A stretch of 64,000 nt of DNA from Burkholderiaceae bacterium (GCA_022843955.1 JALHMQ010000013.1:1-64000), one strand, 5' to 3'. Counted from the first letter of the stretch, positions 8,874 to 18,258 are shown. The notes: a model not told the origin generated them from the sequence alone. Numbers and translations: made by a program.

Positions 8874-8933
8874 GGCGGTTCGCCGCCTCGAGCGATCTTG
8901 CTCGAATAGCCAAGGGGCCGTGCGGTCCCTTGC

Positions 8934-9653
8934 ATGAGTTGGCCAGGCAAATGCGTCGGCCCGTCCGCGGCAGTGGACGTCCGGACCCCGACACCGCCAC
9001 CGGCGAAGGCTGCCGCCGTGCTCTCCGTCCGTTCCCTTGTTCATCGCTACGCTGACCGCACTGTGCTGCGCCTGCCGGCACTCGATCTGGCGGCGGGCGA
9101 GCATTGCGTGCTGCTTGGCGCTTCCGGGTCGGGCAAGACCACCTTGCTGCATGTCCTGGCAGGCATTCTTCGGCCCAGCGAGGGCGCGGTGCTGCTCGAC
9201 GACGCCAACCTGTACCAGCCGCCGCGCGGCGACCGCTGGCGCGCCGAGCGCATCGGCGTGGTGCCGCAGCGGCTGCATCTGATCGACAGCCTGAGCGCGC
9301 TCGACAACGTGCGTCTGGCGCAATCACTGGTCGGTCGTCGCGACGATGCTGCCGCAGACCAGACGCTGACGGCGCTGTCCCTGGGCGAGCAGCGCCTGAG
9401 TCGCCCGTCGCGACTGTCAACCGGCCAGCAGCAGCGGATCGCGATCGCGCGTGCGGTGGTCAACCGGCCGCGTCTGCTGCTAGCCGACGAGCCGACCTCG
9501 GCGCTCGATGACGGCCACGCAGATCGCGCCATCGACCTGCTGATCCAGGCAGCAGATGCGTGCGGCGCCTTGCTGGTGGTGGCGACCCATGATGCGCGCG
9601 TGCGGCGCCGCTTTGCGCGCGTGATCGACCTGTCGCCGGCAGTCACGCCATGA
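8934..9653 (+). CDS. ABC transporter ATP-binding protein (LolD/MacB type)
   Basis: A 239-residue ATPase with Walker A GASGSGKT (about 62-69), Q-loop VVPQRL, signature LSTGQQQR, Walker B LLLADEPTSALD and switch His in VATHD, so it looks catalytically complete. The first 30 residues are Pro-rich and not typical, and a GTG near 9017 giving LSVRSLVHRYADR could be the real start. It pairs with the FtsX-type permease downstream (49-base gap), and the set continues with a DUF3299 gene. ABC/permease/DUF3299 sets occur in zinc-regulated Zrg-type loci; the substrate is inferred, not seen. Confidence 0.85.
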   Translation: MSWPGKCVGPSAAVDVRTPTPPPAKAAAVLSVRSLVHRYADRTVLRLPALDLAAGEHCVLLGASGSGKTTLLHVLAGILRPSEGAVLLDDANLYQPPRGDRWRAERIGVVPQRLHLIDSLSALDNVRLAQSLVGRRDDAAADQTLTALSLGEQRLSRPSRLSTGQQQRIAIARAVVNRPRLLLADEPTSALDDGHADRAIDLLIQAADACGALLVVATHDARVRRRFARVIDLSPAVTP

Positions 9654-9702
9654 CGTACCGCCGCACAGTGACATGCTCACCGTGTGCTGACCGAGGTGCG
9701 CG

Positions 9703-10902
9703 ATGAACGCGTTGCGCTACGTGCTGGCACAGCTGGCGCGGCGGCCACTGTCGACCGCGCTGTCGGTGCTGCTGCTGGCGCTGGGCATCGCCACGCTGGT
9801 GTTCGTGCTGCTGGTGCAAAGCCAGCTCACGCGCGGTCTGACCCGCGATGCACAGGGCATCGACCTGGTGGTCGGTGCCAAGGGTTCACCGCTTCAACTC
9901 ATCCTCTCGGCCGTCTATCACGTCGACGTGCCCACCGGAAACGTGCCGCTGGCCGCACTGGCGCACGTGCGCGGCAATCGGCTGGTGAAGTCGGCGATAC
10001 CGGTCTCTCTTGGCGACAACTTTCGCGGATTCCGCCTGGTGGGTACCGAGCCGGCGCTGATCGAACATTACGGCGGTCGCCTGGTCAATGGCACGCTCTG
10101 GCAGGGTCGTCTGCAGGCCGTGATCGGAGCTGAGGTTGCGCGCACAACAGGCCTGGGCGTCAGCCAGGGTTTCTTCGGCGCGCACGGTCTGTCGCCGGAC
10201 GGGCCGGTCCATGACGATGCCGAGTACCGCGTGGTCGGCGTGCTGGCGCCGACTGGCACGGTGCTCGATCGGCTGCTGCTGACCGACCTTGAAAGCGTGT
10301 GGTACGTGCATGAGGGTGAAGCGACCGATCCGGTCGAGCGCGAGATGCTGGAAGCGGAGCGCGAGGTCACGGCCATTTTGGTGCAGTACGCGGCGCCGCT
10401 GGCGGCGGCGATCGTGCCGCGACAGATCAATGCCGAGCCGCGCCTGACCGCAGCCGTGCCGGCCAACGAGGTTGCGCGGTTGTTCGCGGTGGCCGGCGCC
10501 GGGATCGACACCATGCGCGCGTTTGCCAGCGTTCTGCTCGGCTCGGCGCTGCTGGCGTTGTTCGTCGCCCTGATGAATGCGCTGGAGGAAAGGCGCTATG
10601 ACATCGCCATCTTGCGGCTGCTCGGGGCCACGCGGTTGCGCGTGGCGGCACTGTTGCTGCTCGAAGCGTGGCTGCTCGCTGCCGCCGCGCTCCTGCTGGG
10701 AGTACTGATGGCGATGGGCGCGGTCGCCGTGGTTGGCTCGTGGCTGGCCGAGGCGCGGTCGTTCGTCTTGTCGCCTTTCGACTGGCCAGCCGAGGTCGCC
10801 TGGGCGCTGGCCCTGGCATGGGGTGTCGCCACCTTGGCCGCCGTGCTGCCGGCCTGGCGTGCCAGCAGGATGCAGATTCACGCGGCACTGGCCGAGGGCT
10901 AG
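9703..10902 (+). CDS. FtsX-like ABC transporter permease
   Basis: A 399-residue inner-membrane protein with the MacB/LolC layout: one N-terminal helix (about 18-40), a large periplasmic domain, and three C-terminal helices (from about 270) with the FtsX-domain signature ALEERRYDIAILRLLGATR. It should dimerise and work with the ATPase just upstream. Such pairs usually move lipids, peptides or metal-related substrates by mechanotransmission rather than through a channel. Some pairs followed by DUF3299 genes are zinc-regulated, which fits the upstream COG0523 gene, but direct evidence is lacking. Confidence 0.87.
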   Translation: MNALRYVLAQLARRPLSTALSVLLLALGIATLVFVLLVQSQLTRGLTRDAQGIDLVVGAKGSPLQLILSAVYHVDVPTGNVPLAALAHVRGNRLVKSAIPVSLGDNFRGFRLVGTEPALIEHYGGRLVNGTLWQGRLQAVIGAEVARTTGLGVSQGFFGAHGLSPDGPVHDDAEYRVVGVLAPTGTVLDRLLLTDLESVWYVHEGEATDPVEREMLEAEREVTAILVQYAAPLAAAIVPRQINAEPRLTAAVPANEVARLFAVAGAGIDTMRAFASVLLGSALLALFVALMNALEERRYDIAILRLLGATRLRVAALLLLEAWLLAAAALLLGVLMAMGAVAVVGSWLAEARSFVLSPFDWPAEVAWALALAWGVATLAAVLPAWRASRMQIHAALAEG

Positions 10903-10948
10903 CTGCCGGCTCGGATATCCTTGCCGCTGTCGATTCTCGGAGTGCGCC

Positions 10949-11458
10949 ATGCGCTGCGCCGGCCTGCTGTTCGTATTTGCCAGCCTGTTCGCCCCGGGTC
11001 ATGCCGCGGCACAGGCACCGACGGCCAGTGGGGCGGCGAACTCGCTGGGCCTGCCGATCGATCCGGCGCTGCTGAACACGCTGCCCGAACTCAAGGGTGT
11101 GGTCTCCTGGAACCTGTTGGGCCAGGTCAAGTCGCGCACCGAGGGCAAGCGGGTGATCCCGGAGTTCGCTCCCGCGGTGCGCAAGCTGCATCAGACTGAA
11201 GTCAAGCTGCAGGGCTTCATGCTGCCGATCGTGACCGGGGAGCGACATGAGCACTTTCTGCTCACGATGCGCCCGCCGCACTGTCCCTTCTGCCTGTCGC
11301 TCGGCCCGGAGTACATCGTCGAGGTGCGTGCCAAGACGCCGATCAAGCACACCTACGACCCGGTCGTTCTGACTGGCCAGCTCAACGTCCTGACGGACGA
11401 CCCTTTTGGTCTCTATTACCGGCTGACCGGTGCGCAGATCACAGCGATATCAAATTAG
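10949..11458 (+). CDS. Periplasmic DUF3299 protein
   Basis: A 169-residue protein with a cleavable signal peptide (MRCAGLLFVFASLFAPGHAAAQ). The mature part matches DUF3299, with the conserved segments KLQGFMLPI and RPPHCPFCL; the latter is a candidate metal or disulfide site. DUF3299 proteins accompany ABC ATPase/permease pairs, as here (46 bases after the permease). The start at 10949 is chosen because the signal peptide begins there; the upstream frame is antisense-like Arg-rich sequence. The exact function is unknown. Confidence 0.82.
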   Translation: MRCAGLLFVFASLFAPGHAAAQAPTASGAANSLGLPIDPALLNTLPELKGVVSWNLLGQVKSRTEGKRVIPEFAPAVRKLHQTEVKLQGFMLPIVTGERHEHFLLTMRPPHCPFCLSLGPEYIVEVRAKTPIKHTYDPVVLTGQLNVLTDDPFGLYYRLTGAQITAISN

Positions 11459-11822
11459 CCCGTCCTCCTGGCTTCGGCCGAATACCATCCCCCGCGCGCG
11501 GTAGGCAGATCGACAGCCACGCATGCGCCATCGCGGCGGTCAATGACGGATTGTTGATAGACTGAATCGACGCTGGTGCTGAGAACGCAGCCGGCGCACG
11601 CACGGCAGCATGCGCGAGGAATCGCCAGAGCAAGGCGCACGAAGAAGCCCGCAGCAGTGCGCTCTGGGCAGCGGATGAAATGCGGCCTGAATGCCCGGCA
11701 CTTGCCCCACCTGCGCAGGTGGGCAAGCGGCTACCCTAGCGGTTCGGGATGGCCCGGGTTCCCCAAGCGCGGCAACCGATAGTTGTAGTTAACAGCGACC
11801 TCGAAACACAGCAAGGGCGGGC
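11459..11822. other. Intergenic region without a supported gene
   Basis: This 364-base gap separates the DUF3299 gene from the STAS gene. Reading frames here are short and compositionally unlike protein on both strands. It contains one strong inverted repeat (11701-11727) and nothing else I can name. A promoter for the STAS-hslVU genes probably lies here, but I cannot place it. Confidence 0.5.
11701..11727. repeat. Strong inverted repeat in the STAS gene leader
   Basis: The left arm CTTGCCCCACCTGC pairs with GCAGGTGGGCAAG with a single bulged C and virtually no loop. No T-run follows on either strand, so it is unlikely to be a simple terminator. It lies 96 bases before the STAS start and could be an operator, an mRNA structure or an extruding palindrome. 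Confidence 0.6.
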
Positions 11823-13298
11823 GTGGTTTTCTCTTTCTTCAAGAAAGACGGCAAAGACGGCAAGGACTCGCGTCGCAGCGACGGTCGTGCGGCGCCGGCA
11901 CGCCCGGGTTCGCGCCCGCTGTCGAAGCCCGTGGTCAAGTCGCTGTCGAAGCCGCTTCTCGACCCCGCCGAGCGCGCCAACGCACGCGCCTTTCCGCCAG
12001 CCAAGTTCGCCACCACCGAAAACGCCATTCCGGCGCGCGACCTCGCGCGCTCGCTTGCGATGGAAACGGCGGCAAAGATCGATGCGATCGAATCGGAGAT
12101 GGCGCGCGACTTCCTGCGCCCGGCCGCCAACACCGGCAACCCGGCGCAGGCCACGTCACCCAATTCGACGCAGCCGGGCGTGACGCCGGCTGCCGCCGCG
12201 CCTGCAAAGGCCAAGCCGGCCGACATCCTCGATCCGGGCACGGATGCGTTCCTGGGAAGCATGGACGCGATCGAGATCAACACCGCCGGTGCCGGCTCGG
12301 TGATCGACGAGACCGCGATCCTTTTCGCCAACGGCCAGATGGAACCGGCCGAAGCCACGCTGCGCAACGGCATCGACGCCGACAACATTGGCGACAATCG
12401 CCAGACCGCGTGGTTGATGCTGTTTGAACTCGTCAACCAGCGCGGTGACGGCGCATCGTTCGAGCAGCTGACGATGCAGTACTCGTTGCGGTTCGAGAAC
12501 TCCTGCCCGACCTGGATGGACTATTCGAACGCGCACGGCACGCCGGCGCCGGCGTCGGTGCCCGAGCCGAGTGGTCCGGTGGTGGCGCTGCCCGCGGTGA
12601 TCGATGCGCAGATCGTCCGCACGCTGGAGCAACTCAAGGCGCTGGCCGCACAGCATGCGGCGCTGACGCTCGATGTGTCGGCCGCCAAGAGCATCGATCT
12701 GGTGGGTGCGGAACTGCTGCTGCGCGTGGTCAATGCATTCAAGCGGTCGAACCACGAACTGACCGTGCTGGGCGCCGAGCAACTGCTGCCGCCGTTGCAT
12801 GGCTGTGTGGAGTCGGGCCGCCGCGATGCGTCCGATGCCGCCTGGATGTTGCTGCTCGAAGTACTGCGCCTGCTGGGTCGGCAGAGCGAGTTCGAGGAAA
12901 ACGGCATCCAGTATTGCATCACCTACGAGGTGTCACCCCCGTCGTGGGAGCCGGCGCCGCTCAGCTTGAAGACGAGGCAGGCTTCGGCCAAGCCGGCGAC
13001 CGCGCCGAGCGCGCAAGTGATCGGGCCGCTCGACTGGCGCGGCGTGATCGAAGGCGAAGGCGAGCCGTTCTTCGGCCGACTGCTGATCGAGGCGCGCAGC
13101 AGCAAGCACCTGTTCGTGGATTGCCTGCTGTTGCGACGCATGGCGTTTTCAACCGCGACCACGTTGTTGGGCGTGTTGATGAAGTTGCAGGCGAGCGGCG
13201 TGCGGGTCGACTTCCGCAGCGTCAATCCTTTGGTCGCCTCGCTGTTCCACTTGCTCGGCATCACCGCCGTGGCAGGCGTGCAGGTCCGACGCAACTGA
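11823..13298 (+). CDS. STAS-domain protein, function unknown
   Basis: A 491-residue protein beginning at GTG 11823 (MVFSFFKKDGKDGKD). Residues about 10-130 are basic, Pro/Ala-rich and probably disordered. The middle and the end each carry a STAS-like fold: one around VIDAQIVRTLEQLKALAAQH to LTVLGAEQLL and one at the C-terminus (WRGVIEGEGEPFFGRLLIEA to FHLLGITAVAGVQV). STAS domains are anti-sigma-antagonist or NTP-binding modules. No enzyme motif is visible. It precedes hslV by 90 bases, an arrangement I associate with Burkholderiales. The protein may respond to stress along with HslVU, but nothing in the sequence proves that. Confidence 0.75.
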   Translation: MVFSFFKKDGKDGKDSRRSDGRAAPARPGSRPLSKPVVKSLSKPLLDPAERANARAFPPAKFATTENAIPARDLARSLAMETAAKIDAIESEMARDFLRPAANTGNPAQATSPNSTQPGVTPAAAAPAKAKPADILDPGTDAFLGSMDAIEINTAGAGSVIDETAILFANGQMEPAEATLRNGIDADNIGDNRQTAWLMLFELVNQRGDGASFEQLTMQYSLRFENSCPTWMDYSNAHGTPAPASVPEPSGPVVALPAVIDAQIVRTLEQLKALAAQHAALTLDVSAAKSIDLVGAELLLRVVNAFKRSNHELTVLGAEQLLPPLHGCVESGRRDASDAAWMLLLEVLRLLGRQSEFEENGIQYCITYEVSPPSWEPAPLSLKTRQASAKPATAPSAQVIGPLDWRGVIEGEGEPFFGRLLIEARSSKHLFVDCLLLRRMAFSTATTLLGVLMKLQASGVRVDFRSVNPLVASLFHLLGITAVAGVQVRRN

Positions 13299-13388
13299 TC
13301 CGCATGGCGGCCAGCGCGGTCGCCGGGTATCGTCCGCGGCATTGCTCGTCCTCTTGAAGGCGCTGGCATCGGCGCCAATTAGATCCCC

Positions 13389-13925
13389 ATGGAACCCTTT
13401 CACGGCACCACGATTGTTTCGGCCCGGCGCGGCGCGCGGGTTGCGATGGGGGGCGATGGCCAGGTCACCCTCGGCAACATCGTCGTCAAGCAGAGCGCGC
13501 GCAAGGTGCGACGCCTTTATCACGAGCGGATCCTCGCCGGGTTCGCCGGCGCCACCGCAGACGCTTTCACCTTGTTTGAACGCTTCGAGGCCAAGCTCGA
13601 CAAGCATCAGGGCAATCTGCTGCGCTCGGCGGTCGAACTGGCCAAGGACTGGCGCACCGACCGCATCCTGCGCCGCCTGGAGGCGATGCTGGCAGTGGCC
13701 GATCGCGAAACCTCGTTGATCATTACCGGCAACGGAGATGTGCTGGAGCCGGAGTACGGCCTGATTGCAATCGGCTCCGGCGGGCCCTACGCGCAGGCGG
13801 CGGCGCGCGCGTTGCTAGACAACACCGAGCTTGCGCCGGGTGACATCGTGAAAAAGGCGCTCGGCATTGCGGGCGATCTTTGCATCTATACCAACCAGAC
13901 CCATACGATCGAAGTGATCGACTGA
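13389..13925 (+). CDS. hslV: ATP-dependent protease subunit HslV
   Basis: The proteasome-like peptidase of the HslUV (ClpQY) complex, which degrades misfolded and regulatory proteins in the cytosol. The 178-residue protein keeps a short propeptide (MEPFHG) before the catalytic N-terminal threonines, TTIVSARRG. Family landmarks [19 protein letters not shown] and the C-terminal TNQTHTIE segment are present. Mature length matches E. coli HslV (about 175). hslU follows 97 bases downstream, and both probably belong to a heat-shock-controlled unit; the window also encodes rpoH. Confidence 0.97.
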   Translation: MEPFHGTTIVSARRGARVAMGGDGQVTLGNIVVKQSARKVRRLYHERILAGFAGATADAFTLFERFEAKLDKHQGNLLRSAVELAKDWRTDRILRRLEAMLAVADRETSLIITGNGDVLEPEYGLIAIGSGGPYAQAAARALLDNTELAPGDIVKKALGIAGDLCIYTNQTHTIEVID

Positions 13926-14022
13926 TCGATCGAGTCGAGGCGGTCGGCAGGTTCCGCACGGTCCATTCGAGTGAACCGAAACGCCGCGCCGCCCCTTCGC
14001 CAGAACGCAAAGCGGTCCCATC

Positions 14023-15357
14023 ATGATGACTCCGCAGGAAATCGTCTCCGAACTCGACAAGCACATCGTCGGCCAGGACCGTGCCAAGCGCGCTGTGGCG
14101 GTTGCCTTGCGCAATCGCTGGCGCCGACAGAACGTGGACGAGCCATTGCGCTCCGAGATCACGCCGAAGAACATCCTGATGATCGGCCCCACCGGCGTGG
14201 GCAAGACCGAGATCGCGCGGCGCCTGGCCCGGCTGGCCGATGCGCCGTTCATCAAGGTGGAGGCGACCAAGTTCACCGAGGTCGGCTATGTCGGCCGCGA
14301 TGTCGACGCGATCATCCGCGACCTGATGGACATCGCGATCAAGCAGACGCGCGAAAGCGAGATGCGCAAGGTGGGCGCGAAGGCCGCCGATGCAGCCGAG
14401 GATCGCATCCTCGATATCCTGGTGCCGCCGCCTTCACGAAACGTCGACTTCGGCTTTACCGACAACCAGGCCAGCCCAGCCGGCGACACGCGCCAGAAGT
14501 TTCGCAAGAAGCTGCGCGAGGGCGCGCTCGACGACAAGGAGATTGAGATCGAGCTGGCGCAGGCCGCGCCGCAGATGGAGGTGATGGTGCCGCCGGGCAT
14601 GGAAGAGGTGACCCAGCAGTTGCAGTCGATGTTCCAGAACCTGGGCCAGGCGCGCAAGAAGGTGCGCAAGCTCAAGATCCGCGAGGCGATGAAGCTTGTC
14701 GTCGACGAGGAGGCGGCACGCCTGGTCAATGACGAGGAACTCAAGGTCAAGGCGCTCGCCAACGTCGAGCAGAACGGCATCGTCTTTCTCGACGAGATCG
14801 ACAAGATCGCCAGTCGCTCCGAAACGCAGGGCGCGGACGTGTCGCGGCAGGGCGTGCAGCGCGATCTTCTGCCGCTGGTGGAGGGCACCACCGTCAATAC
14901 CAAGTACGGCATGGTGAAGACCGATCACATCCTGTTCATCGCCAGCGGCGCGTTTCACTACGCCAAGCCGAGCGACCTGATCCCGGAACTGCAGGGACGC
15001 TTTCCGATCCGGGTCGAACTGGATTCGCTCACCAGCGGCGACTTCGAGCGCATCCTGACCGCCACCGATGCCTGCCTGACGCGTCAGTATCAGGCGCTGC
15101 TGGCGACCGACGAGGTCGACCTCGCCTTCACTGCAGACGGCGTGGCGCGTCTGGCGCAGATTGCCTGCAACGTCAACGAGAAGACCGAGAATATCGGCGC
15201 GCGGCGGCTCTACACGGTGATGGAGAAGTTGCTGGAGCAGGTCTCGTTCGACGCTGGCAATGCGGGACGCCAGGCGCTCACCGTCGACGCCGCCTACGTC
15301 GACAGTCGGTTGGCCGACCTCGCGCAGAACGAGGATCTCGCGCGCTACGTGCTGTAG
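14023..15357 (+). CDS. hslU: HslUV ATPase subunit HslU
   Basis: The AAA+ unfoldase that feeds substrates to HslV. At 444 residues it matches E. coli HslU (443). Visible motifs are Walker [15 protein letters not shown], Walker [10 protein letters not shown], the pore loop GYVGRD, the inserted I-domain (about 110-240, Lys/Glu-rich helices), sensor-2 region [19 protein letters not shown] and the C-terminal DLARYVL tail that docks on HslV. Two successive ATGs (14023 and 14026) are possible starts. The gene ends 12 bases from the convergent tetR. Confidence 0.97.
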   Translation: MMTPQEIVSELDKHIVGQDRAKRAVAVALRNRWRRQNVDEPLRSEITPKNILMIGPTGVGKTEIARRLARLADAPFIKVEATKFTEVGYVGRDVDAIIRDLMDIAIKQTRESEMRKVGAKAADAAEDRILDILVPPPSRNVDFGFTDNQASPAGDTRQKFRKKLREGALDDKEIEIELAQAAPQMEVMVPPGMEEVTQQLQSMFQNLGQARKKVRKLKIREAMKLVVDEEAARLVNDEELKVKALANVEQNGIVFLDEIDKIASRSETQGADVSRQGVQRDLLPLVEGTTVNTKYGMVKTDHILFIASGAFHYAKPSDLIPELQGRFPIRVELDSLTSGDFERILTATDACLTRQYQALLATDEVDLAFTADGVARLAQIACNVNEKTENIGARRLYTVMEKLLEQVSFDAGNAGRQALTVDAAYVDSRLADLAQNEDLARYVL

Positions 15358-15368
15358 GCCGTGCCTGC

Positions 15369-15986
15369 CTAGCGGCCCACCGCCGGCCGCGGGCGCAGGC
15401 CGTCGAAACAGGTGATCAACACCAGGTCCACGACCTCGGCATCGCTGAAGTTTCCGCCGGCCTGAAGGAACTCCAGCACCGGATCGCAGGTGCGTGCATA
15501 CAGCGTGTACAGCATCACCTCGGACGGCAGCGCCGTACTGAGGGAGCCATCCGCCTGGGCTTCGGCGATCCAGTTGCTCAAAGTGCCGCTCACCGCCTGC
15601 AGGCGCTCCAGGTAGACGCTGTTCTTCAGCAACGACTCGCGCAGCGCCGAGCGGGTGGCGGGCAGCAGCGGCATCGCGCTGCGAAGGTGCTGCTCCAGGG
15701 CCCAGCGCAGCACAGACCGCAGACGGTCGATCGGCGGTTGTGTCGGTGACTGGGCGGCGATCGTCGCCAGGGTCTGGTCGAGCAGGCGAATGAGGGCGGC
15801 CGCGGCCAGCGCCTCTTTCGAACCGTAGTGCTTGTACAGGCTCGGCTTGGTCAGGCCGACCTGCGTCGCGACCTCGTCGACCGTCATCGCGTCGTAACCC
15901 TTGCGCGCCAGCAACTCGTTCACTGCGGCCAGGATCACGTCGTCACGCAAGCGTTGTTGCTGCTCCTTCAACGAGGGCGCGGTCAT
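15369..15986 (-). CDS. TetR-family transcriptional regulator
   Basis: A 205-residue repressor with an N-terminal helix-turn-helix (ILAAVNELLARKGYDAMTVD, then VGLTKPSLYKHYGSKEAL) and a helical ligand-binding half (about 75-200). It is divergent from the DUF4397 gene, and two near-identical palindromes lie in the space between them, so it very likely represses itself and the DUF4397/fasciclin genes. The ligand cannot be predicted. The gene ends 11 bases from hslU in convergent orientation. Confidence 0.92.
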   Translation of the reverse strand: MTAPSLKEQQQRLRDDVILAAVNELLARKGYDAMTVDEVATQVGLTKPSLYKHYGSKEALAAAALIRLLDQTLATIAAQSPTQPPIDRLRSVLRWALEQHLRSAMPLLPATRSALRESLLKNSVYLERLQAVSGTLSNWIAEAQADGSLSTALPSEVMLYTLYARTCDPVLEFLQAGGNFSDAEVVDLVLITCFDGLRPRPAVGR

Positions 15987-16008
15987 CGCATGTATGTAGT
16001 AGGGAAAA

Positions 16009-16022
16009 TTACTCTAAAGTAA
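16009..16022. promoter_or_regulatory. Putative TetR operator, site 1
   Basis: The palindrome TTACT-CTAA-AGTAA lies 23 bases upstream of the tetR start. It shares half-sites with site 2 (16029-16044); their centres are 21 bp apart, two helical turns, so two dimers would bind the same face. This AT-rich block stands out in GC-rich surroundings. Confidence 0.7.
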
Positions 16023-16028
16023 ATATAA

Positions 16029-16044
16029 TTTACTTATCAGTAAA
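16029..16044. promoter_or_regulatory. Putative TetR operator, site 2
   Basis: The perfect 6-bp-arm palindrome TTTACT-TATC-AGTAAA contains the same half-sites as site 1. It lies about 78 bases before the DUF4397 start and overlaps the region where promoters of both divergent genes should be. Confidence 0.72.
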
Positions 16045-16121
16045 TTAACTGAACTGATCGGTCATTATTCAAGTCACAGCCCTGCCTTGCGCAACCCAGC
16101 CCTGTCGCCAAAGGAGGCATC

Positions 16122-17546
16122 TTGAACCCCCATTCGCTTCTCCGGCTTCGCCTTGGCGCAGTCGCTCTCTCGCTTCTCACCTTAACCGCTTGCGGCGTGT
16201 TTGACGACGACGATGAGGCTGCGCCACCGCCGATCGCGCAGACACAGTTGCGCGCGGTCCACGCTTCGGCCGATACGCCCGCGGTCGATGTCTTCATCAA
16301 CGGCACGCGAGCGCTGGCGGGAGTCACATTCGGCCAGACGTCTGGCTTCAATGCGGTGCCTGCCGGCACGACGCGCGTGCAGGTTGCGGTCGCCAATCAG
16401 GCTGCCAGCACGAGTCCGATCGACGTCTCGATACCGCTCAGTGCCGGCCGGGACTACACGGCGATCGCCGTTGGCAGCGGCGCCACCGGGCCATCGCGCT
16501 TGCAGGCTGTGCTGATCGATGACGCCGGTACCGCGCCGGCTGCCGGCCAGGTGAAGCTGCGCGTCGTGCATGGCGCGCCAGCGGTGCCCGCGGTCGACAT
16601 CTTCGTCTCGGCTCCCAGTGACCCGCTGCCGGCCCAGCCGACCATCGCCGGCCTGAGCTTCGCGCAGCAGGCGCCGGCGGCAGCGCAGACTGCGCTCAGC
16701 GTGCCAGCCGGCAGCTACCGGGTGCGTGCACGAGTGGCCGGACAGACTGCCATTGCCTTCGACTCGGGTCCGCTCGCTCTCGCCGCCGGCACCGATGCGG
16801 TGATCGTGGCGGTGCCGGACGGTGGTCCCAGCCTGTCGCCGATCCAACTGCTGATCGCGGCCAAGGGCAGTCCAGCAACGTTTGTGCGCGACAGCCGCGC
16901 TGCCTTGCGGGTGGCGCATTTCTCGCCCAATGTCCCCGCGGTCGATGTGTTCCTGAAAGCGCCGGGTGCGGCGAATGCCGCAGCCAACCGGGCACTGTCG
17001 GGCGTCGTGTTTCCGCAGGACTCCGGTTTCCTCGCCGTCGACGCTGGAACGTACGACGCGTCGGTCGCCCTGGCCGGCTCGCTCAATGGCGTGCTCGACT
17101 TGAACGGCGCGGCGTTGGCCCGTGGCACCAGCACCAGCGTGTTTGCCATCGGACTGCTTAACGGCAGCGGCTTGCAGGCTTTGCGGTTGGCTGCATACGC
17201 GGATGAGCGTGCGCCGGTGGCCGGTCAGGCCAAGGTGCGCGTGATCCACCTCTCACCGGATGCGCCGGCGGTCGATGTGGTTGCCCTCAATGGCAGCGCG
17301 ATCGCCTCGCGGCCGGTGACCAACCTGGCCTTTCCCAATGCCACCAGCGCTGCGTTGAACCTGCCGCCCGGCAGCTACACGCTTGGAGTCACCGCCACCG
17401 GCACCGACACCGTGGTCGCCAGCCAGACCTTTGCGCTGGCGGCCGGTGACGTGGTCACCGTGGCTGCCGTGGGCTGCCTCAACACCACGGCCGGTGCCTG
17501 CATCGGCGGCCAGGCTTTCCAGTTCAAGGTGCTCAACGACCGTTGA
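16122..17546 (+). CDS. DUF4397-repeat lipoprotein
   Basis: A 474-residue exported lipoprotein starting at TTG 16122; the AAGGAGG box 4 bases upstream fixes this start. The signal peptide ends in a lipobox (LTLTAC, Cys about 26), followed by an Asp-rich linker. Four repeats of about 105 residues begin near 43, 146, 261 and 371, each opening with a motif such as LRVVHGAPAVPAVDIFV, the hallmark of DUF4397 domains. These are beta-rich surface domains of unclear function, perhaps adhesion or matrix related. A fasciclin protein follows. The divergent TetR and its operators probably control it. Confidence 0.85.
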   Translation: MNPHSLLRLRLGAVALSLLTLTACGVFDDDDEAAPPPIAQTQLRAVHASADTPAVDVFINGTRALAGVTFGQTSGFNAVPAGTTRVQVAVANQAASTSPIDVSIPLSAGRDYTAIAVGSGATGPSRLQAVLIDDAGTAPAAGQVKLRVVHGAPAVPAVDIFVSAPSDPLPAQPTIAGLSFAQQAPAAAQTALSVPAGSYRVRARVAGQTAIAFDSGPLALAAGTDAVIVAVPDGGPSLSPIQLLIAAKGSPATFVRDSRAALRVAHFSPNVPAVDVFLKAPGAANAAANRALSGVVFPQDSGFLAVDAGTYDASVALAGSLNGVLDLNGAALARGTSTSVFAIGLLNGSGLQALRLAAYADERAPVAGQAKVRVIHLSPDAPAVDVVALNGSAIASRPVTNLAFPNATSAALNLPPGSYTLGVTATGTDTVVASQTFALAAGDVVTVAAVGCLNTTAGACIGGQAFQFKVLNDR

Positions 17547-17567
17547 TCGCCGCCCTACCGTTTTACA

Positions 17568-17594
17568 GCCGCATGCGGTGCGTGCGGCCTTTTT
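17568..17594 (+). terminator. Hairpin with T-run after the DUF4397 gene
   Basis: A 6-bp stem (GCCGCA / TGCGGC) with a 9-base loop is followed directly by CTTTTT. It lies 21 bases after the stop codon and 23 bases before the fasciclin start, so it may separate the two transcripts or reduce read-through. Confidence 0.5.
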
Positions 17595-17617
17595 GACCTC
17601 ACCCTCCTAGGAGTTCG

Positions 17618-18109
17618 ATGATGAAAAAGTTGCTTAGCGCGATCGCTTTCGGTGCCCTGACCTTTGTTGCCACCGGCGCCGGCGCGTCCAATCACGGCGC
17701 GGCTGCGTCCAAAGACATCGTGGACACGGCGGTCGCCGCCGGCCAGTTCAAGACACTGGCCCAGGCGCTCACCGCCGCCGACCTCGTGTCCACCCTCAAG
17801 GGCGCGGGTCCGTTCACGGTGTTCGCTCCCACCGATGCCGCCTTTGCCAAGATTCCCAAGGCGCAGCTCGATGCGCTGCTGAAGGACAAGTCGAAGCTGC
17901 AGGCGGTGCTCACCTACCACGTGGTGCCGGGCAAGGTGATGGCGAAGGACGTCAAGCCCGGGGCAGTCAAGACGGCGCAGGGCAGCTCACTCACCGTGAA
18001 GGCCGAAGGCGGCAAGGTCATGGTCGACAACGCAACCGTCACCCAGACCGACATCGTGGCCAGCAACGGCGTGATCCATGTGATCGACAGCGTCGTGCTG
18101 CCCAAGTGA
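17618..18109 (+). CDS. Secreted fasciclin (FAS1) domain protein
   Basis: A 163-residue exported protein: signal peptide 1-23 ([20 protein letters not shown], cut near AGA-SN), then a single FAS1 domain with both conserved boxes, [14 protein letters not shown] and the C-terminal [12 protein letters not shown], plus the central [12 protein letters not shown]1 proteins mediate cell-surface adhesion in many bacteria. An AGGAG box precedes the double ATG. It follows the DUF4397 lipoprotein and may share its TetR control, though a hairpin with a T-run lies between them. Confidence 0.93.
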   Translation: MMKKLLSAIAFGALTFVATGAGASNHGAAASKDIVDTAVAAGQFKTLAQALTAADLVSTLKGAGPFTVFAPTDAAFAKIPKAQLDALLKDKSKLQAVLTYHVVPGKVMAKDVKPGAVKTAQGSSLTVKAEGGKVMVDNATVTQTDIVASNGVIHVIDSVVLPK

Positions 18110-18149
18110 TGACACAAGGCCGCCACTGCTGAGCTGATGGCGGTTGAGG

Positions 18150-18184
18150 AGGTGCCTGGCCGCGCGCCGGGCACCTGTCTTTCG
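18150..18184 (+). terminator. Terminator after the fasciclin gene
   Basis: An 11-bp stem (AGGTGCCTGGC / GCCGGGCACCT, one G-T wobble) with a 5-base loop is followed by GTCTTTC. It lies 40 bases after the fasciclin stop. Confidence 0.6.
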
Positions 18185-18258
18185 TCTCGCCGCGCTGCGC
18201 GTGCGCGGTGGCAAGGGCCGGATTCCCGATCTCGCTGCGGGCGACCCCTGCGGAGGGT

